Origin: Fructobacillus cardui
GTDB taxonomy: Bacteria; Bacillota; Bacilli; Lactobacillales; Lactobacillaceae
DNA: 64,000 bases
Direction: 5' to 3' (one strand)
NCBI RefSeq assembly: GCF_023218935.1
Contig: NZ_JAJIAL010000001.1
Below, in pieces: positions 44,571-53,042 of the stretch. How positions within the stretch are numbered: position 1 is the stretch's first letter; every line of letters starts with the position of its first letter. The notes under the pieces were generated by a model. That model did no database searches. It was not told the DNA's origin and saw only the letters and a program-made list of their open reading frames with translations. The translations under genes were made by a program, and so were the position numbers.

Positions 44571-46472
44571 TTATTGGTTTGCTGCTTGTTGCTTGGCTTG
44601 GTTTTGATTCTTTTGACCTTTAGCCTTGTTACCCTGGTTCTTGGGCTTATTTTGCTTTGCTTGATTATTTTGCTTCTTTTGGTTGTTATTTTGGCCCGGA
44701 TTCTTTTGACCCTTCTTTTGGTCTTTATTTCCGTTTGCCTTCTTGCCCTTTTGACCGGCCGTTTCCTGACCCTTGGTGTGGTGTGGTCGGCGGTTTTGGT
44801 TAACTTCCATCACCACAGGCATTACCATTGGCCGGCGACGAGTTTCATTAAACAAGAAACGAGACAATGATTCGCGAACGCCATTCTTCAACTCGTTCCA
44901 GTCAAAGGTCTTGGCATTTTTCAAATAGTCTTCAATGGCATCAATCGTCAGCTTGCCAGCTTCCTTCATCAAGTCACGGTTCGCCTTCACATAGACAAAA
45001 CCACGAGACGTCATCTTTGGCTTTGACACGACCTTGCGCTTTTTGCGATCAATCGTCACCACCGTCACAAAGACACCATCTTCAGACAAAATTCGGCGGT
45101 CGCGAAGGACCACATTGCCGATATCATTCAAAGAATCACCATCAATCATGGTTTCGCCAATCGTAAAGCCGCCCTTCTTTTCAAAGGTTTGGCCATCATA
45201 AACGTACTGGTCGCCACGTTTAGCCATAATACTCTTTTTAACTGGAATATTAACTTCCTCGGCAGCAGCCTTTGCCGTTACCATCACACGGAATTCACCA
45301 GAAACAGGGAAGAAGAATTCCGGCTTCATGAAATTAATCATCATCTGCACGTCTTCAGCTGATCCGTGGCCAGATGACCGTAAATCAGTTGAAATCTGCT
45401 TGACGTCAGCACCTTGTTGAAAGAGCAAGTTTCGTGTTTGTGCCACATAAGATTCAACAGCAAAGGACGGTGTTGTTGCAATAAAGACCAAATCAGAATC
45501 GCCCAAGCTGATATTGGGATTTTCACCCTTCGCCATCTTGTGCAAATTCTTAACGGGTTCCCCCATCTTGCCGGTTTCCAAAACAACAATTTGACCAGCC
45601 GGCAACGTCTCTAAGTCTTTCAAATCAGCAAACAGTTCTTCCTTTGGCATTGGCAAGTTCAACTTACCCAAATTCAAAGCGGCATGAACGATTTGTTCCA
45701 CATCTTGCCCAGAGAAAATCAGGCGTCGGTGGGTTTTTGCCGTCGCATCAATCACCTGCTGAACACGCTGAATATTAGAAGCGACAACAGCCACAATAAT
45801 CCGCTTGCCCTTGGCAGCTACAAAGCTGTCTTCAACATACTGGTGAATCTTCTTCTCACTGACCATTGGCTTACCGATGTCTTCGGTTCCAGCCGCATCA
45901 GCTAACAATGCCAAAACTGGCTTGGCACCAATTTCAGCCAAACGAGCGTAATTTGTTTGGTAAGAAGCTTCCGCCGTTTGGTCAAACTTAAAGTGACCAG
46001 TATAAACAATCTGACCCTCATCCGTTCCCAAAACAATCCCTAAAGCTTCAGGAATTGTATGTGTGGTATTGAAGAATGACACCTTAACGGCCCCAAAATC
46101 AATTTCAGCATTTTCATTAACCAGGTGAAAATCATCAAAAGCCTTTAAGTCGGCTTCGTCTTGGATGGCTAATTTGGCCAAGGCAATGGTCAATTCAGAA
46201 CCAAAAATTGGCACTTGAAGCTGTTGCAACAAGTATGGCAAAGCACCAATAGAATCTGCATGGCCGTGTGTTAAAAAGATTCCAGCAATTTTTTCTTGGT
46301 TATTAACGAGGTACTCAAAATCAGGGATGACAACGTCAATCCCGAGTTGTTCCGTTTCGGGGTACTTGAGTCCGGCATCTAAGATGAAAATTTCATCGTT
46401 GACCGAAACGGCATACATGTTCTTGCCGTTTTCACGCACTCCCCCAAAGGGAATTATTCTTAAATCTGTCAT
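44571..46472 (-). CDS. rnjB: Ribonuclease J, J2-type
   Basis: It has 633 residues. Metallo-beta-lactamase/beta-CASP ribonuclease involved in mRNA turnover and rRNA processing. The metal motif reads THGHADSIGALPYLL: the usual HxHxDH is altered (the last His is Ser), as in Bacillus RNase J2, whose activity is weak and which works with J1. The downstream motif 2 region is also atypical (LLADAAGTEDIG). Residues after about 555 form a low-complexity tail of K, N, Q and G (NQKKQNNQAKQNKPKNQGNK) likely to bind RNA. J1 is expected elsewhere in the genome. Confidence 0.88.
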   Translation of the reverse strand: MTDLRIIPFGGVRENGKNMYAVSVNDEIFILDAGLKYPETEQLGIDVVIPDFEYLVNNQEKIAGIFLTHGHADSIGALPYLLQQLQVPIFGSELTIALAKLAIQDEADLKAFDDFHLVNENAEIDFGAVKVSFFNTTHTIPEALGIVLGTDEGQIVYTGHFKFDQTAEASYQTNYARLAEIGAKPVLALLADAAGTEDIGKPMVSEKKIHQYVEDSFVAAKGKRIIVAVVASNIQRVQQVIDATAKTHRRLIFSGQDVEQIVHAALNLGKLNLPMPKEELFADLKDLETLPAGQIVVLETGKMGEPVKNLHKMAKGENPNISLGDSDLVFIATTPSFAVESYVAQTRNLLFQQGADVKQISTDLRSSGHGSAEDVQMMINFMKPEFFFPVSGEFRVMVTAKAAAEEVNIPVKKSIMAKRGDQYVYDGQTFEKKGGFTIGETMIDGDSLNDIGNVVLRDRRILSEDGVFVTVVTIDRKKRKVVSKPKMTSRGFVYVKANRDLMKEAGKLTIDAIEDYLKNAKTFDWNELKNGVRESLSRFLFNETRRRPMVMPVVMEVNQNRRPHHTKGQETAGQKGKKANGNKDQKKGQKNPGQNNNQKKQNNQAKQNKPKNQGNKAKGQKNQNQAKQQAANQ

Positions 46473-46654
46473 GTTCTATCCTTTTGTCGTTACTACTTTT
46501 TAAAGCGAATCATCTTGAAAAGGCATATTGGATTATTAGCCCCTTCTTGTCTCGATTTCAATTATATCTAGTTTAACATAAAATCCACTAGCTTGGGCAA
46601 AAGGCACTCGATTCAGCTCAAAAATTGGCAAAAAAATTAGAAAATGCACATCAA

Positions 46655-46688
46655 AAAGAAAAAGCCAAAGCCCTGAGTGGCTTGGCCT
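46655..46688 (-). terminator. Second terminator after rplT
   Basis: On the minus strand GCCAAGCC and GGCTTTGGC form a stem followed by T5. It stands directly downstream of the stronger one. Confidence 0.65.
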
Positions 46689-46694
46689 TCAAAT

Positions 46695-46730
46695 AAAAAA
46701 CAGACTTAGAATAATCTAAGTCTGTTTTTT
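46695..46730 (-). terminator. Terminator of infC-rpmI-rplT
   Basis: AACAGACTTAGA and TCTAAGTCTGTT are perfect arms with a TTAT loop, followed by T4-6. Confidence 0.9.
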
Positions 46731-46745
46731 AGATGTTAATTAAAA

Positions 46746-47165
46746 TTAACGTTCAACCTTAACAGTTGTTTCGGTTGTTGCTGCTGTACGTTCCTGAACC
46801 AAGACAGAACCTTGTTCCAAGGCTTGCTTTGCTTGGTCAGCCAACTTAGCAAAAGTATCGAAGTCAGATACGGCCAAATCAGCCAACATCTTACGGTTCA
46901 ATTCGATACCAGCCATGTTCAAACCGTGCATCAACTTTGAGTATGACAAACCGTTCATCCGGGCTGCTGCGTTGATCCGAGCAATCCACAACTTACGGAA
47001 GTCGCGCTTGCGGTTCTTACGATCGCGGTAAGCGTACAAGTATGACTTGTAAACTTGTTGCTTAGCAACCTTATAATTGATGCGACGTTGGCCACGGTAA
47101 CCCTTAGCCAACTTGATAAACTTTTTGCGACGTGCGCGTGAAACTGTACCACCCTTAACTCGCAT
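46746..47165 (-). CDS. rplT: Ribosomal protein bL20
   Basis: Large-subunit protein needed early in 50S assembly, and in Firmicutes the repressor of its own operon. It has 139 residues, about 20 longer than usual, because of a C-terminal tail (VLVQERTAATTETTVKVER). The core is standard: MRVKGGTVSRARRKKFIKL, GYRGQRRINYKVAKQQVYKS, RDFRKLWIARINAAARMNGL. It is last in infC-rpmI-rplT. The ATG follows AGGAGGAATTACCC. Confidence 0.96.
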   Translation of the reverse strand: MRVKGGTVSRARRKKFIKLAKGYRGQRRINYKVAKQQVYKSYLYAYRDRKNRKRDFRKLWIARINAAARMNGLSYSKLMHGLNMAGIELNRKMLADLAVSDFDTFAKLADQAKQALEQGSVLVQERTAATTETTVKVER

Positions 47166-47208
47166 GGGTAATTCCTCCTAAATAGTATTAATTAAACGAC
47201 CCTTTAAA

Positions 47209-47406
47209 TTAGAGGGTAGACAACAACTTAGCGTACTTCTTGATGGTTGTCTTGTTCATCATCCGAGTACCACGTAATTGACGACGTTGCTTCTTTGTCT
47301 TACCGTGGAAACGGTGTGATGTGTAAGCTGAGGCTGACTTAAAGCCACCCTTAGCTGTCTTCTTGAAACGCTTTGCTGAAGCGCGGTGAGTCTTCATCTT
47401 GGGCAT
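47209..47406 (-). CDS. rpmI: Ribosomal protein bL35
   Basis: It has 65 residues and is highly basic: MPKMKTHRASAKRFKKTAKG and the C-terminal MMNKTTIKKYAKLLSTL are family hallmarks. Small-molecule-sized core protein of the 50S subunit. It lies between infC and rplT with short spacers, one transcript. Preceded by ATAGGAGAATATGGACTC. Confidence 0.97.
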   Translation of the reverse strand: MPKMKTHRASAKRFKKTAKGGFKSASAYTSHRFHGKTKKQRRQLRGTRMMNKTTIKKYAKLLSTL

Positions 47407-47465
47407 GAGTCCATATTCTCCTATCGTTTTTCAAGTATCTAGCGACCGGTCAAAATGAATCGTGC

Positions 47466-47984
47466 TTAACCCTTCTTAGGAGCTAAGACCAAAAACATTT
47501 GGCGACCGTCCATCTTAGCACGTTGTTCAACCTTGGCAATATCGTCCAATTCGTTGGCCATTCGTTCTAAGACTTCGCGTCCAATATCTTGGTGAGTGAT
47601 CATCCGGCCACGGAAACGCAAGTTCAGCTTCACCTTGTTCCCCTTTTCAAGGAACTTGATGGCAGCCTTCTTCCGCGTTTCGAAATCACCAGAATCAATG
47701 ACTGGTGACATCCGGACTTCCTTCACCTGGACAACCTTTTGGTTTTTGCGTTGTTCCTTTTGACGCTTTTGCGCCTCGAACTTGGCCTTTCCCCAATCCA
47801 TGATTTTGGCAACAGGTGGTACAGCGTTGGCCTGTACAAGCACCAAATCTTGTCCCAAGTCATCGGCGATGTTTTGCGCATCACGCGTTGACATTTCTTC
47901 TTGCTTACCGTCATGAATTAATAGAACCCGACTTGCTCGGATATTATCGTTGACTAAATCAACTTGTCGTGGTTGACGTGCTAT
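47466..47984 (-). CDS. infC: Translation initiation factor IF-3, AUA start codon
   Basis: Prevents subunit joining and checks the start codon and initiator tRNA. About 172 residues. The N-domain (QVDLVNDNIRASRVLLIHDG) and C-domain (VKEVRMSPVIDSGDFETRKK, MITHQDIGREVLERMANELD) are complete. The family N-terminus, reading IARQPRQVDLV here, maps to an ATA codon at 47984, nine bases after GGAGG. No ATG, GTG or TTG is available at a suitable distance, and upstream in-frame codons are in the leader terminator. Non-standard AUU-class starts are known for infC and give autoregulation; AUA here fits that scheme. Confidence 0.93.
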   Translation of the reverse strand: MARQPRQVDLVNDNIRASRVLLIHDGKQEEMSTRDAQNIADDLGQDLVLVQANAVPPVAKIMDWGKAKFEAQKRQKEQRKNQKVVQVKEVRMSPVIDSGDFETRKKAAIKFLEKGNKVKLNLRFRGRMITHQDIGREVLERMANELDDIAKVEQRAKMDGRQMFLVLAPKKG

Positions 47985-48147
47985 GGCTAGGTACCTCCAA
48001 AAATTTTGTTGTGAACAACGAAGAAAAAAATGGGCAAACCGAAGTTCACCCACTTTACCTGACTGTACAAAAAGTACAACGTGTATCTGCCTAGCAACAG
48101 CAATCGTCACGAGGCGAGAAGCGGGTGCTCCTACTTGTTCAACATCC
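47985..48147 (-). promoter_or_regulatory. Leader of infC-rpmI-rplT (L20-type attenuator)
   Basis: About 160 nt of untranslated leader. On the minus strand it ends with a hairpin TGGGTGAA-CTTCGG-TTTGCCCA plus T7 at 48024-48053, before the infC ribosome site. In Bacillus the same operon is controlled by L20-dependent termination in its leader; position and structure fit this, though the L20 binding fold was not modelled. Confidence 0.7.
48024..48053 (-). terminator. Leader terminator upstream of infC
   Basis: The stem GGGTGAA / TTTGCCC with G:U pairs is followed by T7. It is an attenuator rather than an end-of-gene terminator. Confidence 0.8.
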
Positions 48148-48150
48148 AAT

Positions 48151-48179
48151 ACTATACGCACTTTTCGTCTTGAAGTCAA
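48151..48179 (-). promoter_or_regulatory. Promoter of infC operon
   Basis: TTGACT, a 17-base spacer and TATAGT on the minus strand, about 165 nt upstream of the infC start. Confidence 0.75.
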
Positions 48180-48204
48180 GACTTTTCTGGTTTTTATTTA
48201 AAGC

Positions 48205-48873
48205 TCAATCGCGTTGGCTATCCTCTACTGCCAAATTAGCCAATAACCGACCACCAAAGTGATAAACAACTAAAATAGCAAATTGAGCACCAGCAAAGAG
48301 CAGGACAAAGGCGACCATGTGTGCCGAGACAGCATCCTGCGTATTAGCCAACACAAACTTAAAGTTTGTGAAGACATCCCAAGAGTTTAACCGCAAGAAC
48401 CGACCCAAATAAATACCAATTGACGAAACCAGCGAGACAATGGCCAAAAGCACCAGGACAGTTATCCCGCCTCTTTTAATAAAGAACTTTTGAATCAGTA
48501 ACTCCAATGAAAGGATACCTAGATAAACACCAATAAAAATTCCTGCCGACAGAACAGAATAATTAAAGTACTGATAACGGACGTCCAAAGAGTCACTAAT
48601 ATATTGCAGATGGATAAAGTCCGTAATCATGTACATGGTATTTGGGAAAAACAGCAACCAGAGGAGGGAAAAAAATGCTTGTAGAAGCTTCGATTTAAAA
48701 ATCAGCACCAACAAGGCAAAGTCTAATGGCAACAAAGCCAAAAAGACGTTCCACATTAAAAAGTCAAAATGGGTCGGTGTCACTAAGACGAACAAAATAA
48801 AGACCAAAACGACCAGGTGAACAACTAGCATATTCATTACATTTCGTTTCGTCATCGCGTTTTTGTACCCCAT
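48205..48873 (-). CDS. DUF1361 family membrane protein
   Basis: It has 222 residues with about six membrane helices. The family block LWLLFFPNTMYMITDFIHL, followed by a tyrosine-rich loop (YQYFNYSVLSAGIFIGVYLG), and RFLRLNSWDVFTNF identify DUF1361, found widely in lactic bacteria and of unknown role. The ATG at 48873 has GGGGGAG 13 bases upstream; an ATG six codons later is an alternative. It sits between infC and rpmF with no operon partner. Confidence 0.88.
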   Translation of the reverse strand: MGYKNAMTKRNVMNMLVVHLVVLVFILFVLVTPTHFDFLMWNVFLALLPLDFALLVLIFKSKLLQAFFSLLWLLFFPNTMYMITDFIHLQYISDSLDVRYQYFNYSVLSAGIFIGVYLGILSLELLIQKFFIKRGGITVLVLLAIVSLVSSIGIYLGRFLRLNSWDVFTNFKFVLANTQDAVSAHMVAFVLLFAGAQFAILVVYHFGGRLLANLAVEDSQRD

Positions 48874-49011
48874 TACATTCGTTTAACTCCCCCTTTTAAC
48901 TCAAAGAGAAGAGATAATTTAATATCATCTATTTTAACAGAACTAAGCCCGTTCGTTAAGCCTTTTTAGCCGTTTATTTCAAAGATTTTACAAGGAAAAA
49001 GATTCCACAGG

Positions 49012-49040
49012 TTGACATTCCCTCATAAATTCGATAAACT
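49012..49040 (+). promoter_or_regulatory. Promoter of rpmF
   Basis: TTGACA, a 17-base spacer and TAAACT. The spacer begins TTCCCTCAT, as does the ilvE spacer. Confidence 0.75.
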
Positions 49041-49078
49041 TAACAGGTTGATAAATTGAACCGAAAGGAGGTGCCAGC

Positions 49079-49252
49079 ATGGCTACCCCATCAAACAAGA
49101 ATTCTAAGTCTCACAAGCGTAACCGCCGCGGACACATCGGTTTGAATGTGCCAAACATTGTTTTGGACAAGACTACTGGTGAATACCGCGTTGCTCATCG
49201 CGTCTCTCCATCAGGGATGTACAACGGTAAGCAAGTGACCGAAAATAAGTAA
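49079..49252 (+). CDS. rpmF: Ribosomal protein bL32, zinc-free form
   Basis: It has 57 residues: MATPSNKNSKSHKRNRRGHI and then LDKTTGEYRVAHRVSPSGMY. The four cysteines of the zinc-binding form are replaced (D, T, S and G positions), so this is the C-minus paralogue type that works without zinc. The ATG follows AAAGGAGGTGCCAGC, a very strong site. It is a single-gene unit with its own promoter and terminator, too short to be found by length-filtered gene calls. Confidence 0.96.
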   Translation: MATPSNKNSKSHKRNRRGHIGLNVPNIVLDKTTGEYRVAHRVSPSGMYNGKQVTENK

Positions 49253-49257
49253 GTTTT

Positions 49258-49290
49258 AAAAAACCTCACTCTGTGTAGTGAGGTTTTTTT
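49258..49290 (+). terminator. Terminator of rpmF
   Basis: AAACCTCACT and AGTGAGGTTT arms around CTGTGT are followed by T-run. Confidence 0.85.
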
Positions 49291-49384
49291 GTGACCAAAT
49301 CAGCGCCCAACACCCGTTTTCATCACTTTTCAATGCTGATTTCCGTTATAATAAAATTGATACCCCTTTGAAGGAGGAAAGACA

Positions 49385-51097
49385 ATGCCCCTTGATGGCC
49401 TCTTTGTCCATTCGTTGGCCAAAGAATTAAATGAACAACTCGCTGGTGGTCGTATTACGAAAATTCACCAACCCTACCCGAGCGAAATCGTGATGGTCGT
49501 TCGCAATAATAGTCAGAACTATCCGGTCCTGCTTTCGGCTAACCCAGCCTATGCCAGAGCCCAAGTGACTCGAATTCCCTACCAGAATCCCGCCACACCG
49601 CCTAATTTTGCGATGTTCTTGCGTCGTAACCTGGAAGGCGCTCGTTTAAGCTCGGTTTCACAAGTTGAAAATGACCGAATCCTTCACTTCTCGATTAGTA
49701 CCCACGATGAACTGGGTGATGATCAAACACTGATTTTAACGCTTGAGATGATGGGACGGCATTCAAACCTCTTCTTAATCCGAGAAAAAGATCAGCGCAT
49801 CTTAGAACTCATCAAACACGTCCCTGCCGATCAAAACCGTGTTCGGTCATTGATCCCCGGTGCAACCTATACGTTGCCCCCTGCCCAAAATATGACCAAT
49901 CCATTTGGCCACGATTTGACGGCTTTGGCTAAAATTTTATTGGACATGGATAAGGCTGATTGGCCAAAAGCCATTCAGCAGACCTACCAGGGATTTGCCA
50001 GCCTTTCAGCCAAGAATTTGGCAAAGCATTTGGAAACTGGAGCAGATGCCATGCAGACAGCTAAAGACTGGTTGGCTCATTTCGACTCGCCACAGCCGAC
50101 CCTTTATCAAATAGACAAAAAGTTTACCTTTGCCGCTTTTGATTGGGATTCTGAACAAGCGGGCCAGCCTTATGACACACTCGGTGATTTATTGGATGCC
50201 TACTTCCAGGGCCAGGCCGAAGCTGACCGTGTTAATCAACAGGCTGGAACCTTGGTTCGTCTTGTTAAAAATGAATTGAAGAAAAATCAAACCAAAGAAA
50301 AAAAGCTCCAACAAACCCTCACGGACTCGCAAAATGCCGAGACCTATAAGGTCAAGGGTGACCTACTGATTACCTATCCACACCTTGTTCATAAGGGCAT
50401 GCATTCGGTTGAAATCGAAAATTACTATGACAATAACCAATTGCTGACTATCGACCTCGACCCACGCTTTGACGGTTTACAAAATGCCAATCGCTACTTC
50501 CGTAAGTACCGTAAACTCCGGTCAGCCAAGGACTACGTCTTAGAACAGCTGAAAACCACCGATGCGGAAATTGACTACTTTAATCAAATCGCTAGCCAAT
50601 TGGCAGTGGCTTCGCCCAAGGACGTTGCTGACATCAAGGTCGAATTGATTGAACAGGGCTACCTCCGCGAAAAAGTCAAAATCAAGACCAAGGGGAAGCA
50701 AACAAAAAAGCCAAATCATGTTCTGTCTGCTCCCGACCAATTTACGGCTAGTGATGGCACGTTGATTGAAATTGGCAAAAACAATCTCCAAAACGACAAA
50801 TTATCCCTAAAAAAAGCTAACCGCCTAAACATCTGGATGCACGTCCAAAAATTACCTGGTTCCCACGTCATTGTCCATTCCGACAATCCCTCACAGGAAA
50901 CCATCGAAGAAGCGGCCAAATTAGCTGCCTACTTCTCGAAAGCCCGCGATTCGGCCAATGTGCCCGTTGATTACTTACCAGCAGGAAAACTGCGGAAGCC
51001 AAACGGTGCCAAGCCTGGTTACGTTATTTTTGAAGGACAATCGACCACTTACGTCACACCCGACCCACTTTTAGTACAAAAGTTGAAACATTCGTGA
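49385..51097 (+). CDS. rqcH: Rqc2/RqcH homologue (NFACT, FbpA family)
   Basis: Ribosome quality control factor that binds stalled 50S subunits and drives C-terminal alanine tailing; older names are fibronectin-binding protein FbpA/PavA. It has 570 residues. NFACT-N is at the start (LVHSLAKELNEQLAGGRITK). Helix-hairpin-helix and coiled-coil parts lie in the middle (NELKKNQTKEKKLQQTLTDS). The C-terminal NFACT-R domain has IEIGKNNLQNDKLSLKKA and WMHVQKLPGSHVIV. The ATG follows GAAGGAGGAAAGACA. It is followed by mscL 40 bp on. Confidence 0.93.
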   Translation: MPLDGLFVHSLAKELNEQLAGGRITKIHQPYPSEIVMVVRNNSQNYPVLLSANPAYARAQVTRIPYQNPATPPNFAMFLRRNLEGARLSSVSQVENDRILHFSISTHDELGDDQTLILTLEMMGRHSNLFLIREKDQRILELIKHVPADQNRVRSLIPGATYTLPPAQNMTNPFGHDLTALAKILLDMDKADWPKAIQQTYQGFASLSAKNLAKHLETGADAMQTAKDWLAHFDSPQPTLYQIDKKFTFAAFDWDSEQAGQPYDTLGDLLDAYFQGQAEADRVNQQAGTLVRLVKNELKKNQTKEKKLQQTLTDSQNAETYKVKGDLLITYPHLVHKGMHSVEIENYYDNNQLLTIDLDPRFDGLQNANRYFRKYRKLRSAKDYVLEQLKTTDAEIDYFNQIASQLAVASPKDVADIKVELIEQGYLREKVKIKTKGKQTKKPNHVLSAPDQFTASDGTLIEIGKNNLQNDKLSLKKANRLNIWMHVQKLPGSHVIVHSDNPSQETIEEAAKLAAYFSKARDSANVPVDYLPAGKLRKPNGAKPGYVIFEGQSTTYVTPDPLLVQKLKHS

Positions 51098-51137
51098 TAG
51101 AATAGACTTATTCTGAATCATGTGAGGAGTAAGTAAT

Positions 51138-51593
51138 ATGCATTTCGTTAAAGAATTTAAGGCTTTCATCAATCGTGGTAACATGATTGACCTAGCAATT
51201 GGGGTTATCATTGGTGGTGCTTTCTCTGGTTTAGTCAAATCATTGACAACAAACCTGATTAACCCCTTGGTTGGCTTTTTCACCGGTGGCGGTAACGACT
51301 TAGACAGTTTGAAGTGGGTCCCTTACAAGCACCTGACATTCAAATATGGTGCCTTCTTGAATGATGTCATCAATTTCTTGATTACGGCTTTTGTTGTCTT
51401 TCTTCTGATTAAAATCATTAGTAAGTACATTATTAAGCCAAAGCAAAAAGCCGCACCGGCTCCGAGTGATGAATTGCTCGTGCTACAAGACATCAAAAAG
51501 ATTTTAGCTGACCAACAGAAAACAACCAGCACTCAAACTACAACAACAGCAGATGCAACTGACTCACAATCCCAGTCTGCCAGCGATAAATAA
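51138..51593 (+). CDS. mscL: Large-conductance mechanosensitive channel
   Basis: Tension-gated channel that opens on hypo-osmotic shock. It has 151 residues. The N-terminal helix and first membrane segment match the family (FVKEFKAFINRGNMIDLAIG, then VIIGGAFSGLVKSL). The second helix is NFLITAFVVFLLIKIISKYI. The cytoplasmic bundle is followed by a T/Q/S-rich tail (KTTSTQTTTTADATDSQSQS), longer than usual. The ATG follows GTGAGGAGTAAGTAAT. It probably shares the rqcH transcript and ends at a bidirectional terminator. Confidence 0.95.
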   Translation: MHFVKEFKAFINRGNMIDLAIGVIIGGAFSGLVKSLTTNLINPLVGFFTGGGNDLDSLKWVPYKHLTFKYGAFLNDVINFLITAFVVFLLIKIISKYIIKPKQKAAPAPSDELLVLQDIKKILADQQKTTSTQTTTTADATDSQSQSASDK

Positions 51594-51601
51594 AGTCACA
51601 T

Positions 51602-51632
51602 AAAAAGCCTGTCTTTTAAAGACAGGCTTTTT
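51602..51632. terminator. Bidirectional terminator mscL / kinase
   Basis: AAAAAGCCTGTCTTT and AAAGACAGGCTTTTT form perfect arms between convergent genes. Confidence 0.9.
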
Positions 51633-51642
51633 ATGTGGCCAA

Positions 51643-52275
51643 TTAACGAATCACCTTTAAGGCATCATCAATTTGACCCAGGATAATTGCTTGATTTTTT
51701 GGATCTTCCAAATCGTACTTTTGCAGATCCACTTTAATCTTTGGTGATTGGTCATATGAATCGAACCATCCCTGGTAGGCTTCCCACATCTTGCGATAGT
51801 AAGCCTTTAACTCATCATTGCCATCAAACTGTTCATAATCACGACCACGCTTCTTAATGCGGGCCAAAATCGTATCAAAATCAGCATCGGCATAGACCAT
51901 TAAATCAGGCGCCTTTTTTGGCAAGGCGTGCAATTCGTCCATCATCCGCGTCAACAAGTTATGATAGACATCCATTTCCATATCGGAAATATTACCATCC
52001 TTATGGTTTTCCTCTGTAAAGAGTTCATCTTCATAAATTGACCGATCCAAAACATTGTTATCGTCAGCCAAGGCCTTTTTAATCATCTCAAAACGACGGT
52101 TCAAGAAGAAAATTTGGAGCAAGAAGCCATATTGCTTTGGATCCTTGTAGTACAGTGGCAAAACCGGATTATCCCCCACCGGTTCAAAAAAGGCCTGCGT
52201 TTCAAAATGGTCTGCAATCAACCCAGTCAACGTTGTTTTCCCAACACCAATCATTCCTGCTGTAATAATCACCAT
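51643..52275 (-). CDS. Deoxynucleoside kinase
   Basis: It has 210 residues of the dNK/dCK-dGK family that phosphorylates deoxynucleosides for salvage. The P-loop is ITAGMIGVGKTTLTG. The catalytic DRS motif appears as VLDRSIYEDELF with the preceding Glu region, and a lid arginine cluster follows (RIKKRGRDYEQ). Lactobacilli often have tandem dAK/dGK genes; only one is here. Substrate preference cannot be decided. The gene is convergent with mscL. Confidence 0.93.
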   Translation of the reverse strand: MVIITAGMIGVGKTTLTGLIADHFETQAFFEPVGDNPVLPLYYKDPKQYGFLLQIFFLNRRFEMIKKALADDNNVLDRSIYEDELFTEENHKDGNISDMEMDVYHNLLTRMMDELHALPKKAPDLMVYADADFDTILARIKKRGRDYEQFDGNDELKAYYRKMWEAYQGWFDSYDQSPKIKVDLQKYDLEDPKNQAIILGQIDDALKVIR

Positions 52276-52382
52276 ACATGCTCCTCTGTTTTGTGGCCAA
52301 GGTCTTCCTTTTTCACTGGAAAGAATCCCTCAGCTTGCGCTCTTGTGACAAACGGTTGCTTACACCGCATTTAACTAGTTCT

Positions 52383-53006
52383 TTATGCTGAAACTAGCAG
52401 GGCCAGAGCTTTTGAAATCAGCTCCTCTGTCTTTCCCTTTTCACCGGCCAAGGCCTTCTTCACCTTTTTAATATCCTTTGGGGCATAACCCAAGGCTTCC
52501 AAAGCCGCCATGGCATCGGCCAGGTTCTGGCTATCGCCGGCAACCAAGCGATTAGAATCAGACAAGTCTAAACCTAAGCTAAGCTCTTGTCCTTGAGCTA
52601 AGTTCGCAAAGTCCGCCATCTTCCCCTTCAAATCCAGAATAATCTGCTGAGCTGTCTTCTTTCCAACTCCTGGAAACTGAGTCAAATAACCAACTTCATC
52701 CTGATCAATGGCCGCCACCAAGGAAGCTGGGTCTGCACCAGCCAGGATAGCCAAGGCTGATTTGGGCCCAATGCCTGAAACATTTAATAACTTGTTGAAC
52801 AGTCCCTTTTCAGTCATCGAAGCAAAACCATAAAGGGTTAACTCCGTTTCGCGAACAATTTGTTCCACGAAAACTTGGGCTTCCTGGTCAACGGTGTAGT
52901 GATAGGGATTGGCCGGAAAAATCTTGTAGCCAATCCCATCCTTACTTTCTAAGACGATATAGCCTGGCCAGACCTGGGTAATCACACCCCGCAAGTATTC
53001 ATACAT
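52383..53006 (-). CDS. ruvA: Holliday junction DNA helicase subunit RuvA
   Basis: Tetramer that binds the Holliday junction and loads RuvB. It has 207 residues. The OB domain is at the start (MYEYLRGVITQVWPGYIVLE). Two helix-hairpin-helix motifs follow (NVSGIGPKSALAIL and FPGVGKKTAQQIILDLKGKM). The C-terminal RuvB-contact domain has ALEALGYAPKDIKKVKKAL. The ruvB gene that usually follows is absent; a kinase gene is downstream instead, so ruvB must be elsewhere. Confidence 0.95.
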   Translation of the reverse strand: MYEYLRGVITQVWPGYIVLESKDGIGYKIFPANPYHYTVDQEAQVFVEQIVRETELTLYGFASMTEKGLFNKLLNVSGIGPKSALAILAGADPASLVAAIDQDEVGYLTQFPGVGKKTAQQIILDLKGKMADFANLAQGQELSLGLDLSDSNRLVAGDSQNLADAMAALEALGYAPKDIKKVKKALAGEKGKTEELISKALALLVSA

Positions 53007-53042
53007 AACAACTCCTGGATATCTATTTTACCGTAAAGCAGA

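Noticed and set aside
47985..48179. 65 extra in-frame codons before infC
   Set aside because: They cover the leader terminator and promoter region and do not resemble IF-3.
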